A DNA stretch of 64,000 nucleotides from an uncultured Verrucomicrobiae bacterium (GCA_951813855.1 OX638380.1:3054876-3118875), one strand, 5' to 3'. Counted from the stretch's first letter, positions 30,573 through 40,460 are shown. The notes: a model not told the origin generated them from the letters alone. Numbers and translations are program-made.

Positions 30573-31719
30573 ATGAGAATCTTCAGAACCACTCAACCCG
30601 CATTTCAACCCGTACCCTTCGAGGAAATTAAGTTCGACCCCACGCAACGTGATGGCGTCGTTCGAATCTTGATTGGGCTACAGAGTGTTTATGGTAACGA
30701 ATCATTATGGCTCCAGATACAGCAGCTGCTGGAAAATCATTTTCAACAGTTCGGCGACCAAGGATTCGGTCGTCCAGGCATGAGTGCTTCAACGATTCTA
30801 GTTCTGGCTCTCATCAAACACAGTTTAAGATGCAATTACGATCTTTTGCTAACCCTCGCTAATTATCATAAGCAGTTGCGATTTGTCTTAGGCCATGGTG
30901 ATTTCGAACCGGGGGGAGAATATAAACGAACCACCGTGATTCAAAACGTCAATCTCTTGACTCCCGAATTGATTGAGGAAATCAACTTGCTGATCGTCAA
31001 GCATGGTCAGCAGGTTGCGGGGCATCAAGAAGGAGACCAACTCAAAACGCGTTGCGATTGGTTCGTGGTGGAAACGGATGTCCATTATCCCACCGATCTC
31101 AATTTGCTCTATGATTGCATTCGAACTCTGATTCGTGAATGCAAAAAACGGAACCTGAAGGGGTGGAGGCAAAGTCACCATTGGCTGAAGAAGATTCGGA
31201 AATTGTTTTTTTCCGTTCGCACCGCTCAGCTGGCGAACCGCCGTCTCGACCAGGTCCAGGCTTATCTGAAGGCCTGCGACCACATCCTGGAGCGAGCCAG
31301 TGCGTCGTGGGATCGGCTGAGGGAGAAAAAGAAGATCAAGGCGAAAAAACACCGGCAAATCCAAGGTTTTTTGAAATGCGGTCGTCTCTTGTCGCGACAA
31401 GCGGATCGGCGAATTCTACAAGGAGAAACTATTCCGGCGGACGAAAAGATCTATTCCGTATTCGAACCTCATACGCGGTGGATCCAGAAAGGAAAGGCAG
31501 GCAAACCGGTAGAACTCGGGGTGCCCGTTTGCATCGTGGAAGATCAACACCAATTTGTTTTGACTTATCGGGTCATGTGGCAAGAAGAGGATGTGCACGT
31601 GGCCATCCCGATCCTCGAGGAGACCAAAAAACTATTTCCAGACTTGTTCAGTTGCAGTTTCGACAAAGGGTTTCATAATCCACTTAATCAGGAGAAACTC
31701 CGTGAGATGGTTCCAGAAG
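30573..31719 (+). pseudogene. ISNCY transposase copy 2, N-terminal part
   Basis: Nearly identical to the intact transposase at 14097-15524 up to ...LREMVPE, where the IS4-like element enters. The open frame runs a few codons into that element and stops at 31757. The C-terminal part continues at 33527-33816 (VTLPKKGKLTKKEQ... SYGSDGFKRTVALAVLCA). Confidence 0.9.
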
Positions 31720-33526
31720 CAGCAATTCCCACTAGCCCCTTAAAGGCTTTGTTTTAGGGGTATTCTGCCATCGCCTTTCGTAAACTTTTCCCTGAAAAAT
31801 CCAACATAATGCCCCAAGATGTGGTATGGTAACGTTCGGAGTGCCCTAGTTCGAGCCGTAGCCTACGGAATCTGACGGCGAGTCAGGTGGAGTGCCTCAA
31901 TCTACAATCTCAGACCGGAATTTCGATTTCGGTCGGTCACCTGAAGAACGAAAATGGCCTGGATCTCTGGTTTCCGGAAACATTTAAACGTCAAAAGCAT
32001 GCTGAAACTGGCGAAATCACGATTCGATAAAATCAAATCGCCAGTTCAACCCCGCAAATTCACGCTGACCAATTATTTGATGTCGGCTTTGGCGTTGTTT
32101 AAACTCAAATATGAGTCTCTGTTGAAATTCGATCAGGACACTCGCCAAAACGACACGATACGCGCCAACATGGAACAGCTGTTCGGGGTCCTTAAGGTGC
32201 CTTGCGACACGGCCATGCGGAAGGTTCTCGACTTGCTGGATCCCGCTCAGTTACGCCCCGTTTTCAAAGCCCTGCTGGCCTTCGTGCAACGAGCAAAGAT
32301 TTTAGAAGCCTATCGGTATATCAATGGGGCGTATTTGATTAGCATTGACGGCACGGAAATGTTTCATTCGGAATCCGTCCAATGCGATAACTGTTGCCAA
32401 AGCAAGCACGGGAATGGCAAGGTCAGTTTCGCTCACAAGTTATTAGCCGCGGTCATCGTCCATCCGGCGCAAAAACAAGTGATTCCTCTGGCTCCCGAAC
32501 CGATCCAGCAACAAGACGGCACGAACAAAAACGACTGTGAACTCAATGCGATCAAAAGACTCATCGCTGATTTACGTCGCGAACACCCCCATATGAAGAT
32601 CATCGTGCTGCTGGATGGGCTTTATGCCGCCGGCCCAGTGATTGAACTATTGCGGGATTACAATATGGAATATATCATTGTAGCCAAGCGCAAAAAGCTC
32701 ACGAAATTATTCGAAAAACTGGACGCCAGTTCCCAAGTCAAACTACATGTGATCATCGACAAGCAGAATATTCGGCATGAGTTCCGCTACTTGGAAGATG
32801 TGAGCCTTAACGACTCCTGGAACTATCTCAAGGTCAATCTCATTGAATACCGAGAAGTCGATGAGACGGGGAAGGTGAGATATTATAATTGTTGGATTAC
32901 GGCCTTATCCGTTACCCCAGACACCTTAGAGCGTTTGATGCGTGCGGGTCGGGCTCGCTGGAAAGTGGAAAATGAAACGTTTAACACGTTGAAAAATCAA
33001 GGTTATCATTTAGAACACAATTATGGCCATGGCCACAAGCATTTGACAACCGTTTTAGCGATGGTAATGTTTTTGGCCTTTTTAATTGATCAAATTGAAC
33101 TCAGATGCTGCAAGGTATTTCAAGCCGCACTCGCCCAAGCGAAAAAACCCAGCTATCTTCGAATACGAATCCGCAGTCTGTTTACGGAAAACATCATTCC
33201 AAACTGGCAATCCCTCTACGATCGCATAGCCTTAGGAAACAATGCGACCCCGGTATGTATACCCGACACCAGCTGAGACCTGGCGTCGAACTTAACCGAA
33301 ATTAATACGTCGATAAACCGACTGTTTTTTTTGGAAAAATAGTCGAAACGTCACCGCTATATCCTCCTCACTTGAAACTTCCTAATTGTAACCACTAGGA
33401 AAGCAAAATTCGGCCTTTTTTCCTCGATTGATACCAAAAACAACTTGATTTTCCTCACTTCACGTCGATGATATTCTCGTGTGACCTACTGTACCGCCCT
33501 AGAAATTCTGCTAGTGGGAGGATCTG
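31720..33526 (+). mobile_element. IS4-superfamily-like element (1807 bp), innermost insertion
   Basis: Inverted ends CAGCAATTCCCACTAGC (31720) and CAGATCCTCCCACTAGC (reverse complement, ending 33526), flanked by a perfect 9-bp duplication TTCCAGAAG (31711-31719 and 33527-33535). The uninterrupted site GGTTCCAGAAGTAACC is present in ISNCY copy 1 at 15233-15248. The 9-bp duplication and the transposase type fit the IS4 superfamily. Confidence 0.92.
31954..33276 (+). CDS. IS4-superfamily-like transposase (DDE_Tnp_1 type)
   Basis: 440 residues: LISIDGTEMFHSES (first Asp), IIVLLDGLYAAGPVIELL (second Asp), and ARWKVENETFNTLKNQGYHL followed by EHNYGHGHKHL (Glu region). A CDNCC motif follows the first Asp block. 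The gene appears complete. The exact ISfinder family cannot be settled by eye. Confidence 0.88.
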   Translation: MAWISGFRKHLNVKSMLKLAKSRFDKIKSPVQPRKFTLTNYLMSALALFKLKYESLLKFDQDTRQNDTIRANMEQLFGVLKVPCDTAMRKVLDLLDPAQLRPVFKALLAFVQRAKILEAYRYINGAYLISIDGTEMFHSESVQCDNCCQSKHGNGKVSFAHKLLAAVIVHPAQKQVIPLAPEPIQQQDGTNKNDCELNAIKRLIADLRREHPHMKIIVLLDGLYAAGPVIELLRDYNMEYIIVAKRKKLTKLFEKLDASSQVKLHVIIDKQNIRHEFRYLEDVSLNDSWNYLKVNLIEYREVDETGKVRYYNCWITALSVTPDTLERLMRAGRARWKVENETFNTLKNQGYHLEHNYGHGHKHLTTVLAMVMFLAFLIDQIELRCCKVFQAALAQAKKPSYLRIRIRSLFTENIIPNWQSLYDRIALGNNATPVCIPDTS

Positions 33527-33816
33527 TTCCAGAAGTAACCTTGCCTAAAAAAGGGAAACTTACCAAAAAGGAGCAAGAACGCGAGACTACCGAGGCTTTC
33601 AAAACCGCCCGGAAGCAACATCCCGCTGTCGAATCAGCCATCAACCATTTGGAACACCGAGGCCTCAATCGTGTCTACTCCTACGGCTCAGACGGATTCA
33701 AACGCACCGTAGCTCTAGCCGTTCTCTGTGCCAATTGTTGTCGCCTTGGCAGCCTCGTTCGAAACAAGGAGCTGCAGCGTCTCTCCAAGCCATTGGTTCG
33801 TCCGAAAGCGGCTTAA
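33527..33816 (+). pseudogene. ISNCY transposase copy 2, C-terminal part
   Basis: It continues the frame broken at 31719 and ends with the same ...RLSKPLVRPKAA as copy 1. The apparent upstream start at 33481 lies in the inserted IS4-like element. Confidence 0.9.
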
Positions 33817-33996
33817 CTAAATCGCCAAATCAATGTCAAGAATGGGAGGGGTGCGTCTTGAATTCTGTAAAAGATCAAAAAAAATACAATTTAAGATAAA
33901 TATGTCGATTTAACCACTTATTTCGATCTAATTTGAAATTATTTTTTTTTGTTTTTAAAGAAATCAACTATGGATTTTGACTTTTGGACTTGACAC

Positions 33997-34192
33997 TAAT
34001 TATGAAACCATAGTTAATTTGATTAACAATACAACAACTAAAAATGGGTTGAAAATTAATTGCGTGCTAGATGAATCCAAATATCAAAAAGGCATAAAAA
34101 TTACTGACGAACAAATGCAAGATTTGTGCTTAACTAAAGAGAAGTTTCATGGTGAATGGAATTATAAATTATCCCCCCATGAATGTACATAA
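33997..34192 (+). pseudogene. ISAzo13-A transposase, C-terminal part
   Basis: Reads NYETIVNLINNTTTKNGLKI, then NCVLDESKYQKGIKITDEQM... and ends ...NYKLSPHECT. It is separated from its N-terminal part by ISNCY copy 2. Confidence 0.88.
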
Positions 34193-34241
34193 TACGTTTG
34201 ATACATACACAAAAACAGATAGTTTATTTTTGCGAGAGCTC

Positions 34242-34903
34242 TAAGGATTTGCTTTCGGTAGTTTGGGATCAGGGAAATCATGCATGTTGACTAGTTCGGG
34301 ATTTCCTTTCGGATGCCATTCGTTCCCCCTATTTTTGTGCTGTCCCACCAGTTCCTTTTTTTTGGTGTCAACCGAAATCACGGGTTGATTTTTCTTCAGG
34401 AATTTCCGAGATTTGGCTTCAATATGTCGAAATTGCTGGTCTCGATCAGGATTCTGGTTGCCTTGAAGGCTGTATCCCATTTCATGGAGCAAATGATTTA
34501 CGGTGCGTTCACTTATCTGATGTCCCATATCATTTAATTTGGTTTTGATTTGTTCCGCACTTTTGCAGGTCCAACGTAACGGATTTTCGGGATCACCTCT
34601 AGTCTCGGGTTCGATAAGTTTATCCAGATCTGACAACAGAGTCTTATCGTGTTCGGTTAATAATTTCCGTCCCCCTCCTGCTTTCCTTTAGCGATTATTC
34701 TCAGGGATTGCTCCCGTCTGCAATTCATTAATTCCTGATCGAATCGTAGTGCGGCTAGCACTCGTAGCTTCGTAAACTATTTCTATTTCACCCCTGCCAA
34801 TGGCTATTGCCTCGGATGCTAGCCAACGACGTTTAATCAATTCTTGGAAGCTTGGTTCCAAGCTCAGATATTTTTTTCTGATAACGGCAACCTGATCGCT
34901 CAT
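34242..34903 (-). pseudogene. ISAzo13-B transposase, N-terminal half
   Basis: ATG at 34903 (MSDQVAVIRKKYLSLEPSFQ). A CAA-to-TAA change at 34688-34690 gives a premature stop; the frame continues after it with LSDLDKLIEPETRGDPENPL ... VISVDTKKKELVGQ (first catalytic Asp) to KLPKANP, where ISAzo13-A is inserted. Confidence 0.88.
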
Positions 34904-35220
34904 GGTTAATCATATCATACATATTTCATTTTTTCAACCTTTAAAAGTAATTAATTCTAATTTGTTGGTTGCCAAAGGATTGGACACTAAGGTTTGCCGT
35001 CATCAAGCCTCCCGAAAACCATTGAATCGACCTAAATGGGTTGGTAACTTCCCGCTCTAAATAAACCGTCAAAATCAGTTTTTAGATTTCTATAGAGATT
35101 ATCAGTCAATCAACATGTCAGAATGAAATTCTGACAAAAGATTTAATCATTTAAACAAATATGTTATTTAAGCGAGAGCTCTTATTGGCTTTTAATCAAT
35201 TTTAATCGTTTCTATGGTTA

Positions 35221-36760
35221 GGGTTCTCGCATAATTAAACTGTCGTTTTTTTGTGTGCGTATCAAACGTATTATTTACATTCATGGGGCTTTAATTTATA
35301 ATTTCATTCACCATGAAACTTCTCTTTAGTTAAGCGCAAATTTTGCATTTGTTCATCAGTAATTTTTATGCCAGTCTGATATTTGGATTTATCTAACATG
35401 CAATTTATTTTCAACCCATTTTTAGTTGTTGTATTGCTAATCAAATTAACTATGGTTTCATAATTGGTTAATGGGCGTCCCCGCCAATTCATCGAAATGC
35501 ATGAAAACATTCGATGTTCAATTTTATTCCACTTGCTCGTACCCGGAGGAAAATGACAAACTGATATTTCCATATTAAGTTCATCTGCCAGTTTTTGCAA
35601 CTCGGTTTTCCATAATTTATTACGACTACCATTTGAACCACCTCCATCAGCCATAATTAATAGCTTCTTGGCATTGGGATGATTTTTTCGTCCCATTGAT
35701 AGCCACCATCGACGAATAGTTTCTACCGCAAATTCCGCAGTATCGTGGTCAGTGCCTACACTTACCCAACCCGTATTGGTGCTCAGATCATACACGCCAT
35801 ATGGACTTGCTTTCGGTAGATTTGGATCGGGGAAATCATGCACTTTGACTAGTTCGGGATTTCCTTTCGGATGCCATTCGTTCCCCATATTTTTGCGCTG
35901 TCCCACCAGTTCCTTTTTTTTCGTGTCAACCGAAATCACTGGTTGGTTTTTCTTCAAGAATTTCCGGGATTTCCGTTCAATATGTCGAAATTGCTGGTTT
36001 CGATCGGGATGCTGTTTGCCTTCTAGGGTTTTCTGATTGCCTTGAAGGCTGTATCCCATTTCATGGAGCAAATTATTTACGGTGCGTTCACTTATTTGAT
36101 GTCCCATTTCATTTAATGTGGTTTTGATTTGTTCAGCACTTTTGCAGGTCCAACGCAACGGATTTTCAGGATCACCTCGAGTCTCGGGTTCGATAAGTTT
36201 ATCCAGATCTGACAAAAGAGTCTTATCGTGTTCGGTTATTGATTTCCGTCCCCCTCCAGCTTTCCTTTGGCGATTTTTATTAGGGATTGCTTCCGTTTTC
36301 AATTCATTAATTCCCGATCGAATCGTAGTGCAGCTAGCACCCGTAGCTTCGTGAACTATTTTTATTCCACCCCTACCAATGGCTATTGCCTCGGATGCTA
36401 GCCAATGACGTTTAGTCAATTCTTGGAAGATGGGTTCCAAGCTCAGATATTTTTTTCTGATAACGGCAACCTGATCGCTCACGCTTAATCATACCATACA
36501 TATTTCATTTTTTCAACTTTTAAAAGTAATTAATTCCAATGCATTGATTGCCAGAGGATTGAAAACTAAAGATTTCCGTCATCAAGCCTCCCCAAAACCA
36601 TAGAATCGACCTAAATGGGTTGATAACTTCCAGCTTTAAATAAACCATCAAAATCAGTTATTAAATCACCAGAGAGATTATCCGTCAATCGACATGTCAA
36701 AATGAAATTCTGACAATAGATTTAATCATTTGAACAAGTATGTTATTAATGCGAGTGCCC
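35221..36760 (-). mobile_element. ISAzo13-family element E (1540 bp, nearly intact)
   Basis: Ends GGGTTCTCGCATAATTAAAC (35221) and GGGCACTCGCATTAATAAC (reverse complement, ending 36760), flanked by TTA (35218-35220 and 36761-36763). It sits in element X only 22 bp from X's right end. It is the uninterrupted reference for elements A and B. Confidence 0.9.
35304..36482 (-). CDS. ISAzo13-family transposase
   Basis: 392 residues from GTG at 36482. N-terminal helix-turn-helix (WLASEAIAIGRGGIKIVHEA), GGGRKSITEHDKTLLSDLDK, QISERTVNNLLHEMGYSLQG, then the DDE core VISVDTKKKELVGQ, LLIMADGGGSNGSRNKLWKT and SKWNKIEHRMFSCISMNWRG. Compared with A and B it ends nine codons early because TGG (...HGEWNYK) is TGA here. 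The active site is intact, so it may still work. Confidence 0.9.
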   Translation of the reverse strand: MSDQVAVIRKKYLSLEPIFQELTKRHWLASEAIAIGRGGIKIVHEATGASCTTIRSGINELKTEAIPNKNRQRKAGGGRKSITEHDKTLLSDLDKLIEPETRGDPENPLRWTCKSAEQIKTTLNEMGHQISERTVNNLLHEMGYSLQGNQKTLEGKQHPDRNQQFRHIERKSRKFLKKNQPVISVDTKKKELVGQRKNMGNEWHPKGNPELVKVHDFPDPNLPKASPYGVYDLSTNTGWVSVGTDHDTAEFAVETIRRWWLSMGRKNHPNAKKLLIMADGGGSNGSRNKLWKTELQKLADELNMEISVCHFPPGTSKWNKIEHRMFSCISMNWRGRPLTNYETIVNLISNTTTKNGLKINCMLDKSKYQTGIKITDEQMQNLRLTKEKFHGE

Positions 36761-36782
36761 TTAGGTCATGTCAGGAAGTCTG

Positions 36783-37212
36783 AGTTTACCACCGTTTCGT
36801 AGATCTTCAGGATAATTTCCGGAGTCAACAGATTGAGGTTTCGGATCAGAACGTCCCGTTCGTATTTCTCCCGAGAAGTTCAATCGCCGTGCCCCAGGAA
36901 TTGCCGCAATAACATGTGGTGGTTAGTCAAGCCAAGCAGCATATCGATATCGCACCTAATTCTCAACTTGTAGCAGGCCAATACCAGGATCTTCCACAAG
37001 TCTAAATCGGGACTTCCGCACCCCTGAGCTTCCAGTCGTTGAAAATGTTCCAGCAGAAGTTGTCGAATAGTTTGCCTCAAGGATTCGTGGCAGTAGACGT
37101 GTTTAATCCCAACGAATAATTTGGTGCCCCGGTCGCGATCTCTGGGGTCGAGATCAATCTATGTTATAGGAGTTTCATCGAGCGAGGATTGAGGTTTTCT
37201 GAAGAAACGCAT
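36783..37212 (-). pseudogene. Decayed ISNCY-like transposase, N-terminal part (copy 1)
   Basis: The minus-strand frame starts ATGCGTTTCTTC (MRFF) at 37212 and contains RQTIRQLLLEHFQRLEAQGC ... LWKILVLACYKLRI.CDIDMLLGLTNHHMLLRQFLGHGD, the conserved N-terminal pattern of ISNCY transposases. It has several frameshifts and stops. It is a different, older lineage than the two ISNCY elements with GTGTCTGG ends. Confidence 0.7.
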
Positions 37213-38025
37213 ATCTGGGGCGATGATTGGGGTATTTGGCGTGATAATGTCTGAGGCGAGGGAATCAATGGACGGATGGCATCGATTTGCCAATCAAAAA
37301 ATGCCGTCGAATTGTTTTCAATATTTCCGAGGACGAAGGTTTCGCCGGAATGTCAGTGATTTCGGACTGGAGATCGATGGCGTCTCTTTTGTGAAATCGA
37401 TCGTTCCCGTTGCCCAGAAACGAAGCCTGAACTGTACGGTGATTTCATTTTAGGGCATGAGAAGAGAGAGTATAGGCTCCGTGTCGTTCGCCCCCGTCGG
37501 GGGGGACATTCCGATGACTCCATTGCTGATTATCAGGGCTGGCGTTTAGTGGTCGGCAGTTAATAGTATTTAGGGCGGCTCAACGAGTTTTACGCCTTCA
37601 AGCGGCAGATTATCCGTTTTTGGCAGGATCACTTCGCCCGAAGGTCGTCGTCTCGTCTCATGGTCTCGGTGTTAAGTTTCGGCGTTCACGTGTTTTCAGG
37701 ATTCGAAGAGAACCCATAATCCCGGTGGCCGAAACGGGGAATTATCGCTTGCGATTGAAGCAAATCGCCGGCGCGGACCGTTCCAGATAGATCGAAGGTC
37801 ACCGATACCAAGAACGACAGGGTTTCACCCGCCAATTCGGCTGCTCAGGGCGGCGATCTCCGAATCAAAGTCGGTTTGCACTTGAGGTCGTTTCAGTGTT
37901 GTAGAACTGGTTGCTTCCCTAACGGTACGATTTAACCGACGAAGCGTTTCCGGACCTGGGATCGGGTAGATGATACTTCCGATGCTTCGGGGACGATGTG
38001 CCGGCCTCAGCAGGATGGCCGATTG
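36783..38025. repeat. Right part of duplicated segment, copy 1
   Basis: It resumes the segment broken at 19768 and matches 41423-42687 along its length with substitutions and indels. It contains the N-terminal part of the decayed ISNCY-like transposase (36783-37212) and then non-coding DNA. Homology fades after ...CAGCAGGATGGCCGAT. Confidence 0.85.
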
Positions 38026-38739
38026 TAGCGCGACAATTACAATGCGACACTTGGGGCACGAGGCACAAGGTTCATTGCATCGGTCGTAGGGGGCATTCTG
38101 CCAGACGGAGTTGGGACGGTCAAGCGGAAAGAGAGAGAGTTGTACTGCTGGAGGTCAAGGGAAGCGACAAGCATCTCGTGAAGGGGTGCGACGGTTCAAG
38201 GATGGGCAGGCGCCGTGACGCAGCGAGCGGACTACTCGAATCCGGGAGGTGACCATGTCTCCGATAAAAAACTGCTTGGAAAAGAAAAATCGACTAGTCA
38301 GCTGGGAATAAGGTGTCAATCCGGTGCTGGAGCTTCTGCCTTCTGAGGCGGTCGTTCCCGTCTTTAGCTCCTTGAGGTTTCAGGCGAAATCAGGTGGTGA
38401 ATCACAACTGCTTGGGGAAAAGGAAGGGGGTTGTTTCTCGGGAGCAACCGTGCGTCTGGAACGACCTACCGCCGTCATTGGCGCCCGGTGAGCTGATTGC
38501 GCCGGTTCGGGGGAGGAGGACCGGGCGAGCGGCCTTCGGGGTCGGATGTCAACCGTCGAACCCTGCTCCGCTGGCTCGGCAACTTCGGCGGCCGGCATCC
38601 GGATTCTCTTTCTCGTGGGCTGTTGGCTCACTGAGCGGTGTCGACGGGAACGAGACCACGGTCAAGTCGAGAATCGGGATTCCCGAGCTGTGGGAATGGC
38701 TGGTGAAGAGTCGGTTATGGCGGGAAGGTTGACGCGGTG
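38026..38739. other. Gene-free stretch
   Basis: About 700 bp between the duplicated segment and the IstB remnant. No credible coding frame was recognised. It may include decayed IS21 sequence. Confidence 0.45.
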
Positions 38740-39042
38740 ATCCGGCTCGGCAGCGCCGTCGGCCCGGTGGTGTTCCAAAGCGGCGCGGCACCGATAGCTT
38801 TGGGTGTTGATCTCGAAGATGGTGGCGTAATGGACGAGTCGATCCACCTCGGCGGCGGCCTGGTCGGGAAAGATTCGATGCCATTGGGCGAAGGGCAGAT
38901 TGGCGGTGAGGAGGATGGAGCGTTGTTCGTAGCGATAGGAAATCAGTCCAAGGAGGACGGCACTTTCTTCCCGGTCGCGGTTGACGCAGGCGAAATCGTC
39001 GAGGATGAGGAGGTGGAACTTGTGGCCAGGTGCCCGAATGGG
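38740..39042 (-). pseudogene. istB: IstB-like ATPase remnant (IS21 family helper)
   Basis: The minus strand reads HLLILDDFACVNRDREESAV ... SYRYEQRSILLTANLPFAQW HRIFPDQAAAEVDRLVHYAT IFEINTQSYR. This is the Walker B to sensor region of IstB-type AAA+ proteins (LLILDDFG, RYE..S, TSN.PF..W, DRL.H, SYR). The Walker A part and the partner IstA gene are missing, and the frame dissolves after SYRCRAALEHH. A dead IS21 fragment. Confidence 0.75.
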
Positions 39043-39250
39043 ATTAAAGTCAAAATAATCCTTGATTTGAAATTTAATTTCGATTAGACTTGACTTGAAC
39101 GTTGCTATTTTACGGTAATCTGATAAGTTAGCTCGTGGATCAATCGCCGAACCTGAGAATGGACTTTTTATTGAATTGCCTTAGATTCCTTCGTTCGGAT
39201 CGGTATATCGGTTTGCGGATTGGGTCGGGAAATCAGCAAAGCGTCGGTTC

Positions 39251-39706
39251 ATGACTTTCCCTGGGATTTCGCAAAAAGAGGCAGATCGGCTTTTTCGACT
39301 GGAAAAGCGAAGGATCAATGAAAAGGCGTGGGATTATCCAGTCTTTGGCGGTAAGATCACGATTAGACTGGTTTCGATGGATGAACGGGAAAAATTTCAA
39401 CTTGATCTAAGTCGAGGACGTATCAACTTCTCTAAAAATACATTTCAAAATCGGGCGCGGAAAGTGTTGGTTTTAGCGCGGTTGGACGTAAACGGGCCAT
39501 TCCATCGTAATCCTGACGGAGAAGAAATCGGAACTTCTCACGTTCATCTTTATCGAGAGGGATTTGGAGACAAGTGGGCATATTCGATTCCTCAAGAGCA
39601 ATTTGCTGATCTTGATGACTCAAAACGGACGGTTGAAGATTTTATGCGATACTGCAATATTGTGAAACCACCGTTTTTTAATTGGGGACTTTCTCATGAT
39701 TTCTGA
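39251..39706 (+). CDS. DUF6978-like protein, first gene of a two-gene module
   Basis: 151 residues, soluble, charged, no signal peptide. The N-terminus FPGISQKEADRLFRLEKR and the beta-rich body (GGKITIRLVSMDEREKFQLD, RARKVLVLARLDVNGPFHRN, GTSHVHLYREGFGDKWAYSI, then a helical end KRTVEDFMRYCNIVKPP) fit the DUF6978 family as I remember it. The next gene starts inside its last codons (11-base overlap), so the two are co-translated. Proteins of this type are commonly encoded beside DUF1828 proteins. Role unknown; a toxin-antitoxin or anti-phage role is only inferred from the pairing and the island setting. Confidence 0.7.
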   Translation: MTFPGISQKEADRLFRLEKRRINEKAWDYPVFGGKITIRLVSMDEREKFQLDLSRGRINFSKNTFQNRARKVLVLARLDVNGPFHRNPDGEEIGTSHVHLYREGFGDKWAYSIPQEQFADLDDSKRTVEDFMRYCNIVKPPFFNWGLSHDF

Positions 39707-40460
39707 GGTGCAATCGCTAATCGATCAATACTGGAGTTGGTTAAATGAAAAGACTAGGCTCCGGGAAATCAATGATTGCATAGAAATTACCACGCCTTAT
39801 TTAGATCGACATAACGACTACCTTCAGATTTACGCAAAACGGGAAAATGACAGTTTCGTACTAACGGATGACGGTTATATCTTGAACGATTTGGAACTCT
39901 CGGGATGTGAAATGAAGAATCCCAAACGAAAAAAATTATTACAAACCGTGCTTAATGGATTTGGAGTGAAACGTAATGATAATTCGCTCGAAATCAAGAC
40001 ATCAGCAGCTAATTTCGCCTCAAGCAAACATAATCTAGTACAGACAATGTTGGCTGTGAACGATCTTTTTTATACCGTTTCATCGCCCAACGTTAGCTTG
40101 TTTCTGGAGGAGGTGGACTCTTGGCTGAATCATTGCGACATCCGATATATCCCCAAAGTGAAATTTACAGGAAAAAGCGGGTTCGATCATTTCTTCGATT
40201 TTGTCATACCAAAATCGAAAGAATATCCGGAACGGGTCCTTCGAGCGATAAACCGTCCAGATCGGAACGGTGCTCAAACGGTAGTATTTGCCTGGATCGA
40301 TACCAGAGTAGTGCGTAATCCAGATACTAGAGCATATGTTATACTAAACGATACTGAGCGAACTATTTCGGACCAAGTGCTGGCTGCAGTAGAAAAATAT
40401 GAGGTATGTCCAGTAAAATGGTCCGAGCGGGATCGAGTAAAAGCTGAGTTGGCCGCGTGA
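39696..40460 (+). CDS. DUF1828/DUF1829 domain protein, second gene of the module
   Basis: 254 residues. Residues ~25-110 match the DUF1828 pattern: CIEITTPYLDRHNDYLQIYA, then FVLTDDGYILNDLELSGCEM and LLQTVLNGFGVKRNDNSLEI. Residues ~145-250 look like DUF1829: HCDIRYIPKVKFTGKSGFDH FFDFVIPKS, PERVLRAINRPDRNGAQTVV FAWIDTR, YVILNDTERTISDQVLAAVE KYEVCPVKWSER. The start ATG at 39696 follows a GGGGAC sequence and overlaps the upstream gene. The second half has conserved D, E and K positions reminiscent of a restriction-like fold, but I cannot demonstrate nuclease activity. It is intact in an otherwise decayed neighbourhood. Confidence 0.82.
   Translation: MISEVQSLIDQYWSWLNEKTRLREINDCIEITTPYLDRHNDYLQIYAKRENDSFVLTDDGYILNDLELSGCEMKNPKRKKLLQTVLNGFGVKRNDNSLEIKTSAANFASSKHNLVQTMLAVNDLFYTVSSPNVSLFLEEVDSWLNHCDIRYIPKVKFTGKSGFDHFFDFVIPKSKEYPERVLRAINRPDRNGAQTVVFAWIDTRVVRNPDTRAYVILNDTERTISDQVLAAVEKYEVCPVKWSERDRVKAELAA

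Larger units (their letters stand above)
30387..33996 (+). mobile_element. ISNCY-type element, copy 2, itself interrupted
   Basis: Same termini (GTGTCTGGTCCAAAA left, GTGTCAAGTCCAAAA right as reverse complement) as copy 1, with a 6-bp direct repeat TAATTA (30381-30386 and 33997-34002). It lies in the ISAzo13-A transposase gene (target ...RPLTNYETIVNL...). Without its own insert and the extra duplication the element is ~1.79 kb, matching copy 1. Confidence 0.92.
26616..34241 (+). mobile_element. ISAzo13-family element A, inserted in element B
   Basis: Ends are GGGCTTTCGCTTAAATAAC (26616) and the reverse complement of GAGCTCTCGCAAAAATAAAC (ending 34241), flanked by TAA (26613-26615 and 34242-34244). 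It is an ISAzo13 element inserted into another ISAzo13 element in opposite orientation. It is itself interrupted by an IS1380 element in its 5' non-coding region and by ISNCY copy 2 in its gene. Confidence 0.88.
24076..35181 (-). mobile_element. ISAzo13-family element B (interrupted, 11.1 kb with its inserts)
   Basis: Ends are GGGCTCTCGCAAAAATAAAC (24076) and, as reverse complement, GAGCTCTCGCTTAAATAAC (ending 35181), with TTA direct repeats on both sides (24073-24075 and 35182-35184). Its transposase gene runs on the minus strand from 34903 and is cut twice: by ISAzo13-A at 26616-34241 and by IS66-2 at 24234-26197. Confidence 0.85.
19769..36782. mobile_element. Outermost element X of a 17-kb nested insertion-sequence cluster
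   Basis: Terminal inverted repeats CAGACTTCCTGAC (left end at 19769; reverse complement ending at 36782) are flanked by the direct repeat AGTTT (19764-19768 and 36783-36787). The uninterrupted target, CGTAGTTTACCACC, is preserved in the second segment copy at 41421-41434, which proves the insertion site. After removing the nested elements IS66-1, ISAzo13-B and ISAzo13-E with their duplications, about 2.4 kb belongs to X itself, enough for its ~743-residue transposase. I cannot name the family of X. Confidence 0.85.

Noticed and set aside
35304..35306. In-frame TGA in ISAzo13-E as possible recoding
   Set aside because: The sister copies have TGG there and only nine residues follow; a simple nonsense mutation is sufficient.
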